From Sipunculus nudus (lineage: Eukaryota; Annelida; Sipuncula; Golfingiida; Sipunculidae), in NCBI GenBank assembly GCA_026874595.1, contig CM049318.1, positions 40,447,956-40,511,955 of the forward strand: a stretch of DNA of 64,000 bases. Direction: 5' to 3'. Shown piece by piece: positions 38,337 through 51,062 of the stretch. The notes under the pieces are model-generated. The model did not search any database and was not told where the DNA came from. It saw only the letters and a list, made by a program, of their open reading frames with translations. How positions within the stretch are numbered: position 1 is the first letter of the stretch; each line of letters begins with the position of its first letter. Made by a program: the position numbers and the translations under genes.

Positions 38337-39119
38337 TGTTACGTAACCTAATATAAACAGATCACGTATGCGTGTTGAACACAAATTTTGTAATTGAGAT
38401 AAATAAAAACAGATTCTGTAACACTAGGCAGCGTGAAATTTCTAGGGGAATGAATAAAAAAAGTCAGTGGATTTTTGTTAACCAATGACTATAATTTATT
38501 CAACCTAACAACCCTAACAATACAATACACTAAATCAATACAATTATACAGTAAAACAGATGTATAACAAAAAGTCAAAAAATAATGTGCACAGTACCTG
38601 GATACCAACACCATCATAACGATAAGTCCTTTAAATGTAAACTCTCGGAGAATGACAGTCCAGTGTAAAGCTCTTGAAACATCCAGAAAGTAAACTGAAG
38701 TCCAAATGCATAAAGGAGTAAGTCACTGAAAATCTATAATTGCCGCATTAGTCGGATAAGGTCCTGGAATCTGACACACGCTTTTGCGTCCGCTGGAATC
38801 AGTTCTGCTCTTCTCTCTCTTCTAAAACACAGCCCCTTTATATACCTTCAGACCTCAAGCCGAGAATTTTCCACTTCTCGAACAGTCCATAAGATCTTGC
38901 ACAACACGCGTTTCAGGAATTATCGAGAAGACATCGCTGTGCGTACCTCCCCATACCAGGGCCATCACGTGACCTCGGCCAGGCGTGAAAACTCCCAGCC
39001 AGCATGACAACGAGAGTTCAACCAGTGCGGATTAAACATAGAATGTAATACGCGGCTAGACACGATTGCCACAACAGGAGTTACGCTCGTGTCACATAAT
39101 AAAAAGAGCACCTGTAACA
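38337..39119 (-). repeat. 5' LTR of the Gmr1-like element
   Basis: It runs TGTTACAGGTGC...GTTACGTAACA in element orientation, about 783 bp. It matches the left LTR and the solo LTR at 57524-58368. A TATATAAAG box with a downstream purine-rich tract is likely its core promoter. Confidence 0.8.
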
Positions 39120-39469
39120 ATATATAAAACTAAACATATCTTATATTTCCCCTATTTGCTTATCATAATTTTTCTTATTAGTATGATATTTATAATGAAT
39201 ATTTTTTTATATGCTTGCTTATTCTGAATGTTAAATATGTAAACGTCAGTTTTATTTTATAAATGTATATTGCATTGAAATAATCATGTGCAGATGATAA
39301 TTTTTATGATTGGTGATGCGTTCATAGGATAAGTGCAGGGGGTAAACAATGTTACTAGTTCTTTTCACTTAGCAGTAAAATTTAAGTAATACAGGATCAG
39401 TATGCTCAAATGTATTATAGACGTAATATTGATTTATTAACATTATGTCTGGATATCAGAGAATATTGT

Positions 39470-39690
39470 GTAAAATCTTTTAGAACTTGTCTAAATTAAA
39501 TATTTTTCGCACAATGTAGATAATGATTTCTATAATTTAAGTCCCAGGTAAGTAAAATGTTTCCGCATCATTTTAGTTCTAGCAAAAGGTAGCTTTGCGT
39601 CACGGGAAAACCTTGTATAATAAAAGTGTAGTTCTGAAGGAGTTTCTGCTTGGACATAGAAAAATCGGCCCAATCAAATGACAGGAAAGT
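39470..39690 (-). pseudogene. Antisense LINE tail upstream of PAN-like promoter, copy B
   Basis: Homologous to 2576-2800 and 51063-51332, in the same position relative to the degraded TATA box. The frame is decayed. Confidence 0.4.
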
Positions 39691-39719
39691 TGGCCGCGCG
39701 TGCCATTGATCAAGCCTGG

Positions 39720-39900
39720 TCTTTAAGAGCGGCCTGGACAGCGGAGCCGCCATCAACTCAATGTCTAAACACCACCGCTTATGTGTATCCGAAGTGGAAT
39801 GAAAATGACGACGCGTGTCCTGTTTTTTTACCGTACTTATCATCGTTATTGGCTTCTGTGTCAAAGAAACGAACTGCAAAAAAAAACAAAGTTTCAAGGC
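39720..39900 (+). pseudogene. Truncated copy B of the PAN-like gene 5' end
   Basis: This matches 51345-51510, including the ATGAAAATG start region and the signal-peptide segment. The TATA box is degraded and an extra T in the T-run after TGTCCTG shifts the frame. Like copy A, it ends at AAAGTTTCAAGG and passes into the same minisatellite. The shared endpoint shows that A and B descend from one truncated copy. Confidence 0.75.
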
Positions 39901-40105
39901 GGGACATACTTGTACGTAAAGCTCTTTCTTTTGGCGCGACCTCTGTGTTCGTATGTACTTTCTCCTTGCGGGACCTCCTTGTACGTGACATGCCTTCACT
40001 TGGCGGGACCTATTTGTTAGTAACGTAATTTCTTTTGGCGCGACCTACATGTACGAATGTACTTTCTTCTTGCGGGACTTATTTGTACGTGACATGCCTC
40101 CCTGG
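39895..40105 (+). repeat. Minisatellite of about 36 bp period (copy B)
   Basis: Shorter array of the same monomer as at 2990-3490, in the same place between the truncated PAN-like exon and the 3' end of PEBP gene 2. The copy-number difference shows array expansion or contraction after the segmental duplication. Confidence 0.85.
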
Positions 40106-40386
40106 TGGTACACGGCGACAAGGGGATGAATTTACAAATATAAATACAATAGAAGCAACATAGAAAATGCATTTATTCTATCATCATTAACTATAATTTC
40201 TGTGAGCAACAAACTATTTGTTTTACTTACATTTATAACATATCTCCCACGTTTATTTATTTGCTGCTTCATGGTATTCAAACTTATGATAAGTTATATC
40301 AAAATAAAATAAGAAATATCAGATACGATTGGCCATGTTATCTTTGTTAAACAGGAATGATTCTGAATGGAAAATCAGTAAAAGAA

Positions 40387-43300
40387 TTACCTAAAGTAAG
40401 TTTTGCTGAAGACTAACAGTGCGGCCACCAGATAGCATATCATATCGGCACGAAAGTGTCCAGCGGCCGAAAACGGACCGACCGTCTTGTCTGGACAGGG
40501 ACGGTACCAGCGACAGTACTCTTCCTGGTTCCCAGAACTTTGGGAGCGTGTATAGTTAACAAATTCGTCATTCTGGCTCAACATCCAAGTTACACCAACG
40601 AGCCGTAGGTTGTTGTCCTGCACGAACCCATTCACATTGAACTGGCACCTATAACAGTAAAAATGTCAGAGAAACAATATATGATTATATCTTAATAATA
40701 TTAACTTGTTAATCATTGCCTGCCAGATAAGGGGAAAAAACTATGATATTAAATAAAAACTGCTCAAGTACACAAACCCGGGGTCTACCAATATATATAT
40801 AAATGCAGGTCCTCATATATATCTTCAGTATATGTTATATCTGATACGCCTTAAATGCTTTTCATAAAAAAAATATGGAAATGTTAAAAAAAAAACAGTA
40901 ACAAACCTGTCCGCAATTCGGCTGGGACAATTACCGGCCCATTTCGATGTATTCGGATATGTTTTAAGTTCCGTTTGCTCATAAAGTAGATAGTAGTATG
41001 TGTGCGGCTTCTGATCTGGGGGCATCGGTCCTCTGTACGTGTGAATTACTTCTCCGGACGTGACGTCCCCGTCTTGTATGTTGCGCACAAGCCAATGCAC
41101 CAGAGGGCGCTCGTTAGAGCCGACGCTTTGGGCAGGTACATCCGGGTCAACCATCAGAAGTGTATGTATGTCACCTACGAAATTTATAATCTATAATAAA
41201 AATTATGATCTGTATAAGCGCACTGAGAAAACGTATAGAACGTGTTGAACATTTTCGGAATGACGCCCAAGATATATACGAGGATTAAAAAAAGTCTACC
41301 TCAGGGGCAACAATTTGATTATAATCAAACATGCATGTTTGACGGTAAAAAAACGAATTACACGCACAAAATTTTAAGGGTAATATTACATGTGACAGGA
41401 GCTTAACGAAATTACACCTTTTTCTTACAACTTATTAAAAAAGCAGATAATTAGATTTAGCATTGTTTGTATTTCTGCAGTGCTTGATATTCAATTTGGA
41501 TCATCAGGAACGGCATTGTACGTGTCCTTTTAACCGGTCTATTTTCTAACTTAACTTTTCAGTTAAGAAAAAAATCCATCCTTCATAACATTTTTATGTA
41601 TAATCTTGAATATTCAAATATTAATTTGATATGGAACAACGGGGTGAATATGAGCATCTAATTCAAAAATTCATAGCTGAAAGAAGAAGGGCACATATGG
41701 AAATTCGTCGTATAATACAACTATTGTAAAAGTCAGTATGTTGGGTAGTCACGTAACGAGGACGGCACGTGGCTTGCCTGGTATTTACCTAGCCTCTTCC
41801 ACAGGCTCCGATTGACCACTGGGGGGTTGCGGAGCGCCACCGTGTGTCTGTGTAAGAGACTAGGTATTTACCTTGCAGATCATTGTCCGGGTCAGGGTAC
41901 ATGGTCCTTGAGGACAGCTGTACTTTGGGAGGATTTCCTGATTTCGTGTCTCCAGCCTTCACCATACCATCACCTACCGGGTCCAACTCAAACACGTTTC
42001 CTCTGAAGAAAAATTTACTATCAGTATTTATTTGTCAGTCCTTTTCTAGATATAAATATATGATTCTGATTGTGCATACTACATGAAATGCAGAAACCTT
42101 GAAATAAACTGAACAATCACCACGCCAACTGTTAGAATTCATAGCCAAGCTGAGTAAAATTCGAACTCCAAAAGCAACAAAGACATAAACCAGGTAAATT
42201 ATCAGTTTCTCGTAAGATTTAACACATTTGAGTGCATTCAACAACATTTATTTGGTTAATGTCTTCAACAGGTCAGTATAGTAGTATTAGATATAATCTA
42301 CTGATAACACTTTCATAATTTTAACACAATATATATTTATATTCTGACCTGTTAGTGAATGTTCTGTCACAGTAGGTGAAATTGAACTCTGGCGAGTAAA
42401 ATGTGACCGACATGAAAACGCTCAGTTTAATGCCTGATGGTATGAAGGGCCGAGGATGTCGAGAAAGTGCTAAAATTATAAAAACAAAATAAAACTGTAT
42501 TATACTTTAAATTTTCAATATTGCAGACACTATTTATTGTTTATGTTTCCCCTTATCTTATCAAACACGATGGTTTAAAATAAATGAGGCTTGATGGGGA
42601 AACGTTCTCTCCTAAAAATATAAGGAGTTTAATAGAGTAATTTCTTTAAAAAAAGTCCTGACAGGCTCTGCTATATGGACTTTGTCCTACCTTGTGTCAC
42701 CAGAGAAGCACAGTTGTCAGTTGCTCCGAAATTCCTCATCGACTGAACGGAATAAGCGTCGTACCAAGCTTTTAACCAGTTAACACCGATGGGACCTATG
42801 AATTAAAACATATCAGGTCTATTTAAACTTATTGGCCCAGTTAAAATAATATTGTACTGGCCTACGTAACAATGTTATAATTGTGACGTCGAAATTGTTA
42901 CCATAGTTAAGGTCTGTTTCCATATGTGCGGGTATAAGCGTATGTGCGTATATGCGTGATAACATAGGTGTGTTTCCATGTGCGCGTATATGCGTGAACT
43001 GGAAGGCATATATTTGTTGAGGGAATCAAGCAGGTATTCCCTAAAATGATGGTGAAGTCACTTATTTTATCCATATCATATCATATCTTCCATATCATCC
43101 AGCTGTAAACACACCCCCTTTAACATTCTCTCAAATGTTGTAGTGAGATTAAGTTTGAAGTATCTTGTTTTTTATACATCAAGATAATAATTCGTTGTTT
43201 TCTTTCAGCCTTTGCAGTTAAAATAGTGTATTAAACAGAACATAGAAACTGATCGATTTACAACAGATATATAAATTAGGAGATATATCACCTGATATGG

Positions 43301-43986
43301 ATCTTACGTTTGGTAGTGATAAGTTCATGTACAATACTACTGGGCTACCTGAGTGTTTATTTTACAATTTACATTTATCATGTTCTGAACACTTTAAAAA
43401 CTTGAGATTTGATTGCATTTTTTATTCAGAGATTAAAAATGTAACCCAATCTCTAGGCAACAACTGTATTTCCAGCCACTCTTATTCCTGTATAACTGCT
43501 TGAGCAGAGTTTTCTCTGAATAAGGCTTACTTATAATTTCTAAGGCTCTCGTCATTATTAATTATGATTATTTCTAGTAGTAGTAGTAGAAGTAGTAGTA
43601 ATAATTGTGAAAAAGAGATAAACAGAGAAGTTCAGATCGTTTCAAAATGGAATCTCACGCCAGACATTCCTCTTTGAACTTTTACAGGTTCAACCATGTT
43701 AGATGCGATTTATCTGATCATAAAACAGTCAAAAATGCAAAAAAAAAAGATTTAGTTTCCTGGAGGCAATTTTTTTTTATTTCAAGGGTTTCAGCCATTA
43801 TTTTGTCATCTTGAAACCTTTACCACAACCTATTTCCTATAATGTATTTCTAGTTTATTTTGTAATTTATAGTTCTTTTAATGTTACACTTTGTTTCCTC
43901 GCCCTGCAACAACAAGTCAAATGCTCGGCCTATCAAGGATCCATAAGCTTAATCCGTCATCTGGATTTTGTTATTGTTACCATTTC

Positions 43987-44041
<55 letters not shown>

Positions 44042-46229
44042 TTATACCTTGCAAGTCATATTCCCTCATGAAATCGGTCACGTTGTCTCTGGAGACTGCG
44101 AGCGCTAGGGTAGCTCGCCATCTCTGGCTAACGACAATATCCTTACTGCCTTGTCGAAAGACGAAAAACACATATGGATTCGCTTGATCCCTGTAGTTCC
44201 GTGGCCCGTTATAAGGCTTGATCATCTGAAAAGGATATTTAAAGTTTAAATCGGCCGTGTGCAATATAATGAAGTTATGACATGATACCTTATTATGCTA
44301 AATCACGCAACTACTGCATTCACTGAAAAACTGGCATAATTTTATCTGTTTTCAGCTAGATTTCAAATGCGGTTATATAATGATTCTCTGTGTGTTCGTG
44401 CGTGTGTGTGATGATGTGTTTAGGTGTGTGTGTTACCCGACATTTAAGTTCGATTAGACGCAGTCAATAGGCTTAAATTAACAAAATATTTATGTCAGGT
44501 CAATTTTGATTTTGATTTTTTTTTTATAATGTGGTATGGTACATGACAAGCCATTATAAAATACAAATATTGCAAGAGACAAGATACCAGTAAGCCCCGG
44601 GTTTGATGTAAAGTTTTCCTCGATATAAAAAGGCACTCACTTCGCCTCCACGGAGATCATCTGCCGGTATGTTTACCGCCACCTGATGAGTGAAGAAGAA
44701 ACCAGCATCTATTACAAGCAACGTGTACTGCTCCCCGCTGTTAGTCACCCACATGACCTCCGGTGCTGAACGTGCGTCCCACGGATTATGGGTATCCGAC
44801 GACAAAGGGTCAAGAGTGAACATACGGGAGACTGGTCTCAGCCCAGCATGGTCACAGCCACTGAACTTTCCTGTGTGACATCATCAAATTTTATTTATCT
44901 ATTTCATTTCTAAAATACAACCTATCAAAAGGACATAAATGTGCTTCGAAAAGAAATAATGAAAAAGATTATACTGATTATACAATAATCATCAACAGTT
45001 TTATAATTTGGACGAGGGTACAATTTTAATCCTGGATAAAATTTTACATTTTCTTAATTTCTTGGCTAAAAAGCCAAGGAGTGAGTGAGTTCGATGAATG
45101 AATGATCTAAATGTCGTCTCTTTTGTTTATAATGGTTCAATGTATAAGTAGTAATGAAATGTTGGCCTATATAATGAGAAGAATGTTATGTTTTTTTTAG
45201 TTTATTTTAAAAAAATGCATTACTCTCAGCCAACAAATTCTGCATTTCTCTCAGGGAATATATAGATTTCTCTCAAAGATTCTTGATAAATTAATTATTC
45301 TAGATTTTACCTGTATATAAAAGAAGTTTACAAATCAAACCCAGAAATAAAGGAGACTGACCTCTCTCAGATGTGTAACTGATGTTCACGAAGACTTCCG
45401 GAGCATAGACGGACGCATTCAGTGTGCCGGGCGCAAACATCCGGGACACCAAACTGCGGGTTTTTGTGTCTGCGTTGAAACAATCTACGTCAATCAAGGC
45501 CACAGCCTCAGAGCACCGTTCAGCCCAGGAGTCGCCGAACCAGAAATAATCCGTATCAAACATGGCGGTCTTGATGCCGGATAAACATTTTGATTTGTCG
45601 ATGATTTCTCCATTTCCATCAAGGCACGAAGTCTGGCTTTTTACTGTCACTAGACAGAGAAACAGGTCGTGATACTGTTACATGCAAACAAACCGAACGT
45701 CTCGTTCATACCTGTAATCCGATATTGATTTCCATTTGCACCTTACTTGTGAAAAAATTACCCTTCTAAATACATCGACCCTAAAAACAGACAAACGCGC
45801 TACTCGAATATATGAATCAAAACTATCTAAATACATGCCTATGCCAATTGAATATATAAAAAAAACTTATTATTTATCATTTTTTACATATGTGTTTGTG
45901 TTTGTTTGTGCGGACAGGTATGGGGCAGTATACTGTAATTTCTCATTCCTCGGATCGAAGCAAATACAAAGGCATAATTACTGCAGGTAGTCAATAATTA
46001 AAATTTTACAGAACCCTATTCCGCCTGGCGTCCTAGCTAGCATGGCTAAATAATTCCATCTCTTCAATTGCTTTCTCACTGTTATATGCTGAATGCTAAA
46101 CATATAATCCTGCCTGGAATTATTAAATGTTCAGAAAAACAGATTTATAAATTTGTGAAGTTCTAGATATATAAACCACTCACCGGTAAAAACAGACAGT
46201 AGGATGAAAAATGTCGTCAGGCGATTCAT
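40387..46229 (-). CDS. Secreted two-domain PEBP-family protein, paralog 2 (9 exons, 542 aa)
   Basis: Tandem paralog of the gene at 3786-20999 with the same exon structure: 46229-46184, 45649-45362, 44870-44641, 44225-44048, 42795-42691, 42469-42349, 42002-41872, 41174-40907, 40648-40387. Frame is open throughout (1,629 nt). Exon 5 is 6 nt longer and exon 8 is 15 nt longer than in paralog 1, both in frame, so the copies differ by small indels and substitutions but neither shows decay. It keeps the signal peptide (MNRLTTFFILLSVF), the degenerate first PEBP domain (LLVIDAGFFFTHQ), the canonical second domain (MVDPDVPAQS, HWLVRNI, HTYYYLLYEQ) and the hydrophobic C-terminus. The gene is compact (5.8 kb) because it lacks the intron-2 insertions of paralog 1. 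A 73-bp MITE sits directly behind the exon-7 donor. Function beyond ligand-binding PEBP fold and secretion cannot be inferred. Confidence 0.88.
41790..41862. mobile_element. 73-bp MITE at the exon-7 splice donor of PEBP gene 2
   Basis: Ends are TAGCCTCTTCCACAG and, reverse-complemented, TAGTCTCTTACACAG. GGTATTTACC is duplicated on both sides (41780-41789 and 41863-41872). A 9-10-bp target duplication fits Mutator-like elements. PEBP gene 1 lacks it (5240-5260). Confidence 0.75.
42905..43075. mobile_element. Truncated MITE remnant in intron 4 of PEBP gene 2
   Basis: Matches the left part of the element at 6301-6654 (GGTCTGTTTCCAT, GCGTATATGCGTG) but lacks the right TIR. It is a deleted paralog of the same insertion. 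Confidence 0.6.
43990..44039. repeat. (TA)n microsatellite in intron 4 of PEBP gene 2
   Basis: About 25 TA units end nine bases from the exon-4 boundary. The paralogous position in gene 1 is (TTA)n. Confidence 0.9.
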
Positions 46230-46914
46230 CTGGCCGCTCTTTAAAACTGAAGTTAAAAAGGGCCCAATAGGACGCATGACTGTGTTTTCATAGTACGACA
46301 AATAGAGTAACTATACAATTCATGTCTATACAAACAAAAACCATTTCATGGTTAACAAAGTGAATTCTTCAGCATCATTTACGGTTAATGCAAAATTCTA
46401 TGTTCTTCGGGGTTGTTTCCCGCTAACTAGTTATTATCAAACCAATGTATTCTGTTAGTCAATTTAAATATTTTATTTTCTAAAATAAAAATTTATTCAA
46501 ATATGACAGATATGGGTGATGATATAAGATATTTTTAATTCAACTGGTTAAAATTAAGATATTTGTATAACTGTTTTCGTCGACAAATTGGCCCTTTAGC
46601 CCAGATCTCGTTGAGCAATGCAACATTTTACCAGTAACAGCAAGGTGGTCTAACAAAAGCCTCTGAGATAAAATTTCAGGCCAGTTAATGTATAAAATGT
46701 AAGGTGTTTCGAAGAGTTAACCTTAGGTTTTCATAGAACACAGTCAGCATATTATATTTAATAATTCAATTATCTATTGTGTAAAAAATATTATTTGAAT
46801 TAACAGTAATAAGATTGCATTGTATAAAAATAGATTGTTTATATAAAAATAAACACGAAAGTTAAAAAAAAATTCTAAAATTTATATCTGATGTTTGATT
46901 ATAGTACGTAACTT

Positions 46915-47580
46915 CTGATACCAAACTACGCTCTGAACACAACGTGTGACCTCCCGGTGACCTTCCACTCACACGCTGTGAAAAATGGATGGATTTTTCA
47001 GGTTTGGCAAGCAACCAAACCGACGCCTGGGCAAGGTAAAATCTGATTGGCTCAGAGTCTACACAACGATGGCTTATGGAGAGTACGTGTGCTCTAGTGA
47101 AGTGTTTCACCAGAGTGACCGAGTAAGATTTGATTGTGTTGATAACATGCATGACCGTATAATATTAATATGTTGAACCGGATTGTTCGGTATTGCCTCC
47201 GAATAGGCTTGAGACCAGCCGTATCAGCCGGAGAATATATGAAAATCACTCTACGATGAAAAAATCCTATTGTTATCAGAGCCATTGTAAATGCTCTTTT
47301 TTTTCGGTGACATATATATAACCGTCATGCCTTTTCTTCAGCCGTATGTTGAATGCTCAAGCTTATTAAATGTTCAGCATCAATTGATGCTTTATAATAC
47401 TTACTCAACGCCATTGTTTTCCTCAAAAGCCTCGTTCTGACCGGCGTTTGCTGCCTTGGCCTGTACAGAATTCCACAGATACAGCAACGCCTGGTGGCCA
47501 AACCTAACTAACAACTGGGGTTTCGCGCAGCGGTTAGTGGAGCGAAAAGTTTGGCATAGCGTAACCGCTGCTTATGGAGC
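46915..47580. mobile_element. Private insertion in flank copy C
   Basis: Similarity with flank A breaks after GATTATAGTACG (46896-46910) and resumes at about 47590 (AACCAAATACATG). The intervening 0.67 kb is absent from A and B. TACGCTC near its left end and GAGCGTA near its right end are inverted. TSD and TIR could not be fixed, so the class is open. Confidence 0.4.
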
Positions 47581-47693
47581 GTAATATCAAACCAAATACA
47601 TGTATATCCAACATGAATTGGTAAAATAACTCCTAACATTCCCACAGATGGCGATACCGGTTGATCAGGTACTGCACCAGGCAAGTTCATTCT

Positions 47694-48596
47694 CAGGGGC
47701 GGATCAGGATGTTTGAGAACAGGATGGCGCTTATATTTGGTTGGTGGCTGATTGGTATTATTAAATCTCAGTTCTTAAAATTTTGTTTTGTAAATTATAT
47801 ATATAAATATATGTATCACTGTATATAAGTATGTATGTATGTATTCAGGCAAGTTTGAGTGATGGCTAAATTTACGGACATAGGCAAAGCACTTAGCCAC
47901 CTGCAGCGAAAAAAAAAACGCCTTGCATCGTTATTGGACAACTGTTTCGTCGCCTCCCAATATATAGATATAAATGGTGTTAGAACACGGTACGATCGTA
48001 TTTTCTGGAAAAGGCAGTTTCATAATCAGTTTAATTCACGGATATGGTGACATAAAAACTTCTTCACGATATCAAATATATCTTATATGCAATACATCTG
48101 CAACATATTGGCAACTTTAAGTGCATTAAACTTTAGTTATTGTGTATTTTGGTCTAAGAAAACACGGGTCGTACTGCTCATTACTGCCATGAAACAGAAG
48201 CAGTAAGAATGTATACATAGCGGCGCCTATGTTTTGTGTAGTAGTCCCGTTTTGTTAGGGTTATAGACACATTTAAACTGGGAAATTCATGGAATTAGCT
48301 CATCATTACAGAATTGTTTCTTTAAAAAAATGTGATACCCGAGATACTTATGTGTTTTCTTCCTGATATATATACACAGATCATACTGAGCTGAGAATCC
48401 CATCCCATGTACTGTAAGATATATATTTAACATTTCAGTCACCCTTTGTGGGCGAAGCACTGTTACCTTGACTCCGCAATTAGCCATCACAGAGGCTTAT
48501 TTCATCACGCATAACTTATGATAATGTCAAGTACTGACACTAGGTGGACACACTCGGTTTCGGAATATGTAAGCTCTATCTAAGTTCTTTAAGCTG

Positions 48597-48667
<71 letters not shown>

Positions 48668-49330
48668 AAATATTTGAAATATTTGTTATTTTTTTTATTT
48701 AATCTTTTTTCACCATGTATCCCTAAAAGTTAATTACCGGTATATAGGGAAGGGTATATGGAAGGTGGTGTCCCCCTCACATACTCGGAAAATTTTTAAA
48801 TGAGCAATATAAAGAGGATATTTTGAGGCACCTATCACATTAAACATAAAGATTGTCTTTTGGGGGGTTGAGGTATATAAATGTGTGGCCGGCTTTTATA
48901 TTTATATTTCTTCAAAGTAGGGATATTAACTAGAAAGTATAATGTTGATGTCAATGCATGGTGAAAATGTACATCTTCGTTTAAAACTTGCAAAATATAT
49001 TCATCGTGTAAAAGAAATTATCGTTGTAAAATAATTGGTTAAATGTTAAAGTCATATATCAAACTTTTTTTCTCCTCAGGCTAACGGGAAGGCCGGGACT
49101 CACTCAGAGGCGAATGCAATGGGGGGGGGGGGGGGTCATTAATATCCTCAACTTATTAATTGAAAAGTAATTTAAATATGGAAGTTAATAATCTTATTTC
49201 TAGGTAATAAAAAAGAATATGTAAAATGAAATTTATTACGAATTAATTGGAAAAGAAATAAAAAAAACCCAGAGATGTTTCAGCTCAACCGGGAAAGCGC
49301 GCCGCGGGCACCCCCCTGAATCCGCCACTG
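47694..49330. mobile_element. 1.6-kb non-autonomous element, CAGGGGCGGAT-type TIR, 5-bp target duplication
   Basis: It starts CAGGGGCGGATCAGGATG and ends, reverse-complemented, CAGTGGCGGATTCAGGGG. ATTCT is duplicated at 47689-47693 and 49331-49335. Flank A has the uninterrupted site near 750 (GTTCCTTCCATGCTTC). It contains (TA)n at 48600-48664 and a G tract at 49121-49135. No transposase frame. Confidence 0.7.
48600..48664. repeat. (TA)n microsatellite
   Basis: About 32 perfect TA units. Confidence 0.95.
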
Positions 49331-50738
49331 ATTCTACGCTTCATAGCTTTCCTAAAGATAATCGTAATCTGCAAATATAAGTCACGTAAACTATGATTAC
49401 GTTTAAGCATAAGTTTACTTACCTGAGTGCGATGGATATCTGAATTTAAACTGTCCCCTCAGCCCAAACCTGGTGTTTTGTACTCTCCTCCGGGTGGCAT
49501 ATGTAACTGACATGTGACCAGACACGTGATCACTGATCGGACTGACCAGTATATCGGTCTTTATCTGCACCCAGGTTATCTTGAATTCCCTGATATGCAG
49601 ACACGGCGTAGGTATATTCAAGCGCCGTCAAACATTAAAGGTATGGTGTTAATGAATTGGTCGGCCACCGAAACAGGTCAAAAGAGAGAGCTCTTAATGA
49701 CAGATTTGCAAGATCATTGCCAAGGCTCTGTGTGTTCTAGGTGTACGAACACATGAGTTGAACAGGAGTATGCAATGAATCGTGTGGTTTGGTACATGTG
49801 TAGGCTACTGGTGTACGCCTTTAGGTTTCGCAGTACTCACGCGCGGTCATCTGTGGCGACAACTCACACTATATATGTTGAAACGTACACAGTGAATCCG
49901 TGTGTTTCATTGTAAGGTATCCCAGAGCAAAGACCTCACTGTGTCGACAGTGGCCTGGTCTTGCAAGACCGCCGTGTGGTTGACGGCGTCATGTGGAGCT
50001 AATAAATTACTTTATCCATGGAGGTATAATCAGAGCTCTAAATATACCTCCATGCTTTATCCACCGGTATGGACTTACGGAGGCATGTACCGACAATTCT
50101 TTCATATGACGCAATAAGTATTGAACAAAGGGTTCTAATCTTCAACAGGAAAACGTACAACCGAATAGTGGACCTTTAAGATAATTTTCATTGACGAAAT
50201 AAAGTATCTAAAACCTGTGGGTTGGTGTATTGTCTGGTTCTTTCTCTAAAGATACATATATAGACACACTGACCAAGCTGATGAATATGGGTTGCAGTAG
50301 ATCCTGTTGCCATCCTAATTTATGTTTGCACTATCTTAGCGTTTCCTGATACGCCATGTCTCTAATAAACATATATATATATTTTTAATTTGCCAATAAG
50401 TGGTTAAATTTATTCATAATAAATCGATATATAGGTACGTATACCTTGGTCGGGAATGTTGAAACTGCACTATTGGAATAGATGCTCATACCAGAAAAAA
50501 GGACTGTGTGCATCAAGCAAATGGACTTTATTACTGGTATGTCTGATTTTAGTTTTAACTCAGCTTCATGGCTCTAGGTCATGCTAAGCTATGCGATAGG
50601 TCTTTGTTTCTCCGCCGTTTTGCCGACCAAACAAAATCGCAACCATGAGAGATTTTGACTGATATCGATGCAAGTCTTTTTTTTTCAAAATCCGAAATCT
50701 AGGTAGCTCAGAAACATGATTTTGCCATTATGTTATGC

Positions 50739-50743
<5 letters not shown>

Positions 50744-50776
<33 letters not shown>
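50744..50776. repeat. (TA)n microsatellite, flank copy C
   Basis: Same location in the unit as 2209-2262 in copy A and as the LTR-element insertion site in copy B. Confidence 0.9.
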
Positions 50777-50780
<4 letters not shown>

Positions 50781-51062
50781 GAATATTTAAAACTAAATAT
50801 ATCTTATATTGTTAGTGCCTGCATTATTAGTATGATTATCATTATGCATATGCTGGCCAATTAGGGTTGTTAAATATGTTAAACGTAAGGGTTTTATAAA
50901 AATACATTGCATTGAATAAAAAATGTGCAGTGAATAATTCTTATGACTGTTGATGCGTTCATAGCAAAAGTGATATGTGTATATAATGTTGCTAGTAATG
51001 TTCACTTAACAGTTATGTTTAAGTAATACAGGATCAGCATGCACTCATTTAAAGATTAATTA

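Larger units (their letters stand above)
32557..39119 (-). mobile_element. Gmr1-like Ty3/gypsy LTR retrotransposon, defective
   Basis: The right LTR (5' in element orientation) is 38337-39119 and the left is 32557-33306. PBS-like and PPT-like sequences lie just inside them. Minus-strand order is gag, CCHC zinc knuckle, protease, integrase (HHCC, DDE core, GPY-like module), reverse transcriptase, RNase H. Integrase before RT is the Ty1/copia order, but all domains are Ty3/gypsy-like, which defines the Gmr1 group. The frames hold several stops and frameshifts. The element sits in a (TA)n tract corresponding to 2209-2262 of copy A. Confidence 0.82.
21064..39900 (+). repeat. Segmental duplication, flank copy B, expanded by insertions
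   Basis: Colinear with flank copies A and C but enlarged to about 19 kb by a 5.6-kb TA-flanked element, two CAG...CTG elements and the Gmr1-like LTR element. Removing these leaves about the same length as copy A. No host gene is seen apart from the truncated PAN-like 5' end. Confidence 0.8.
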
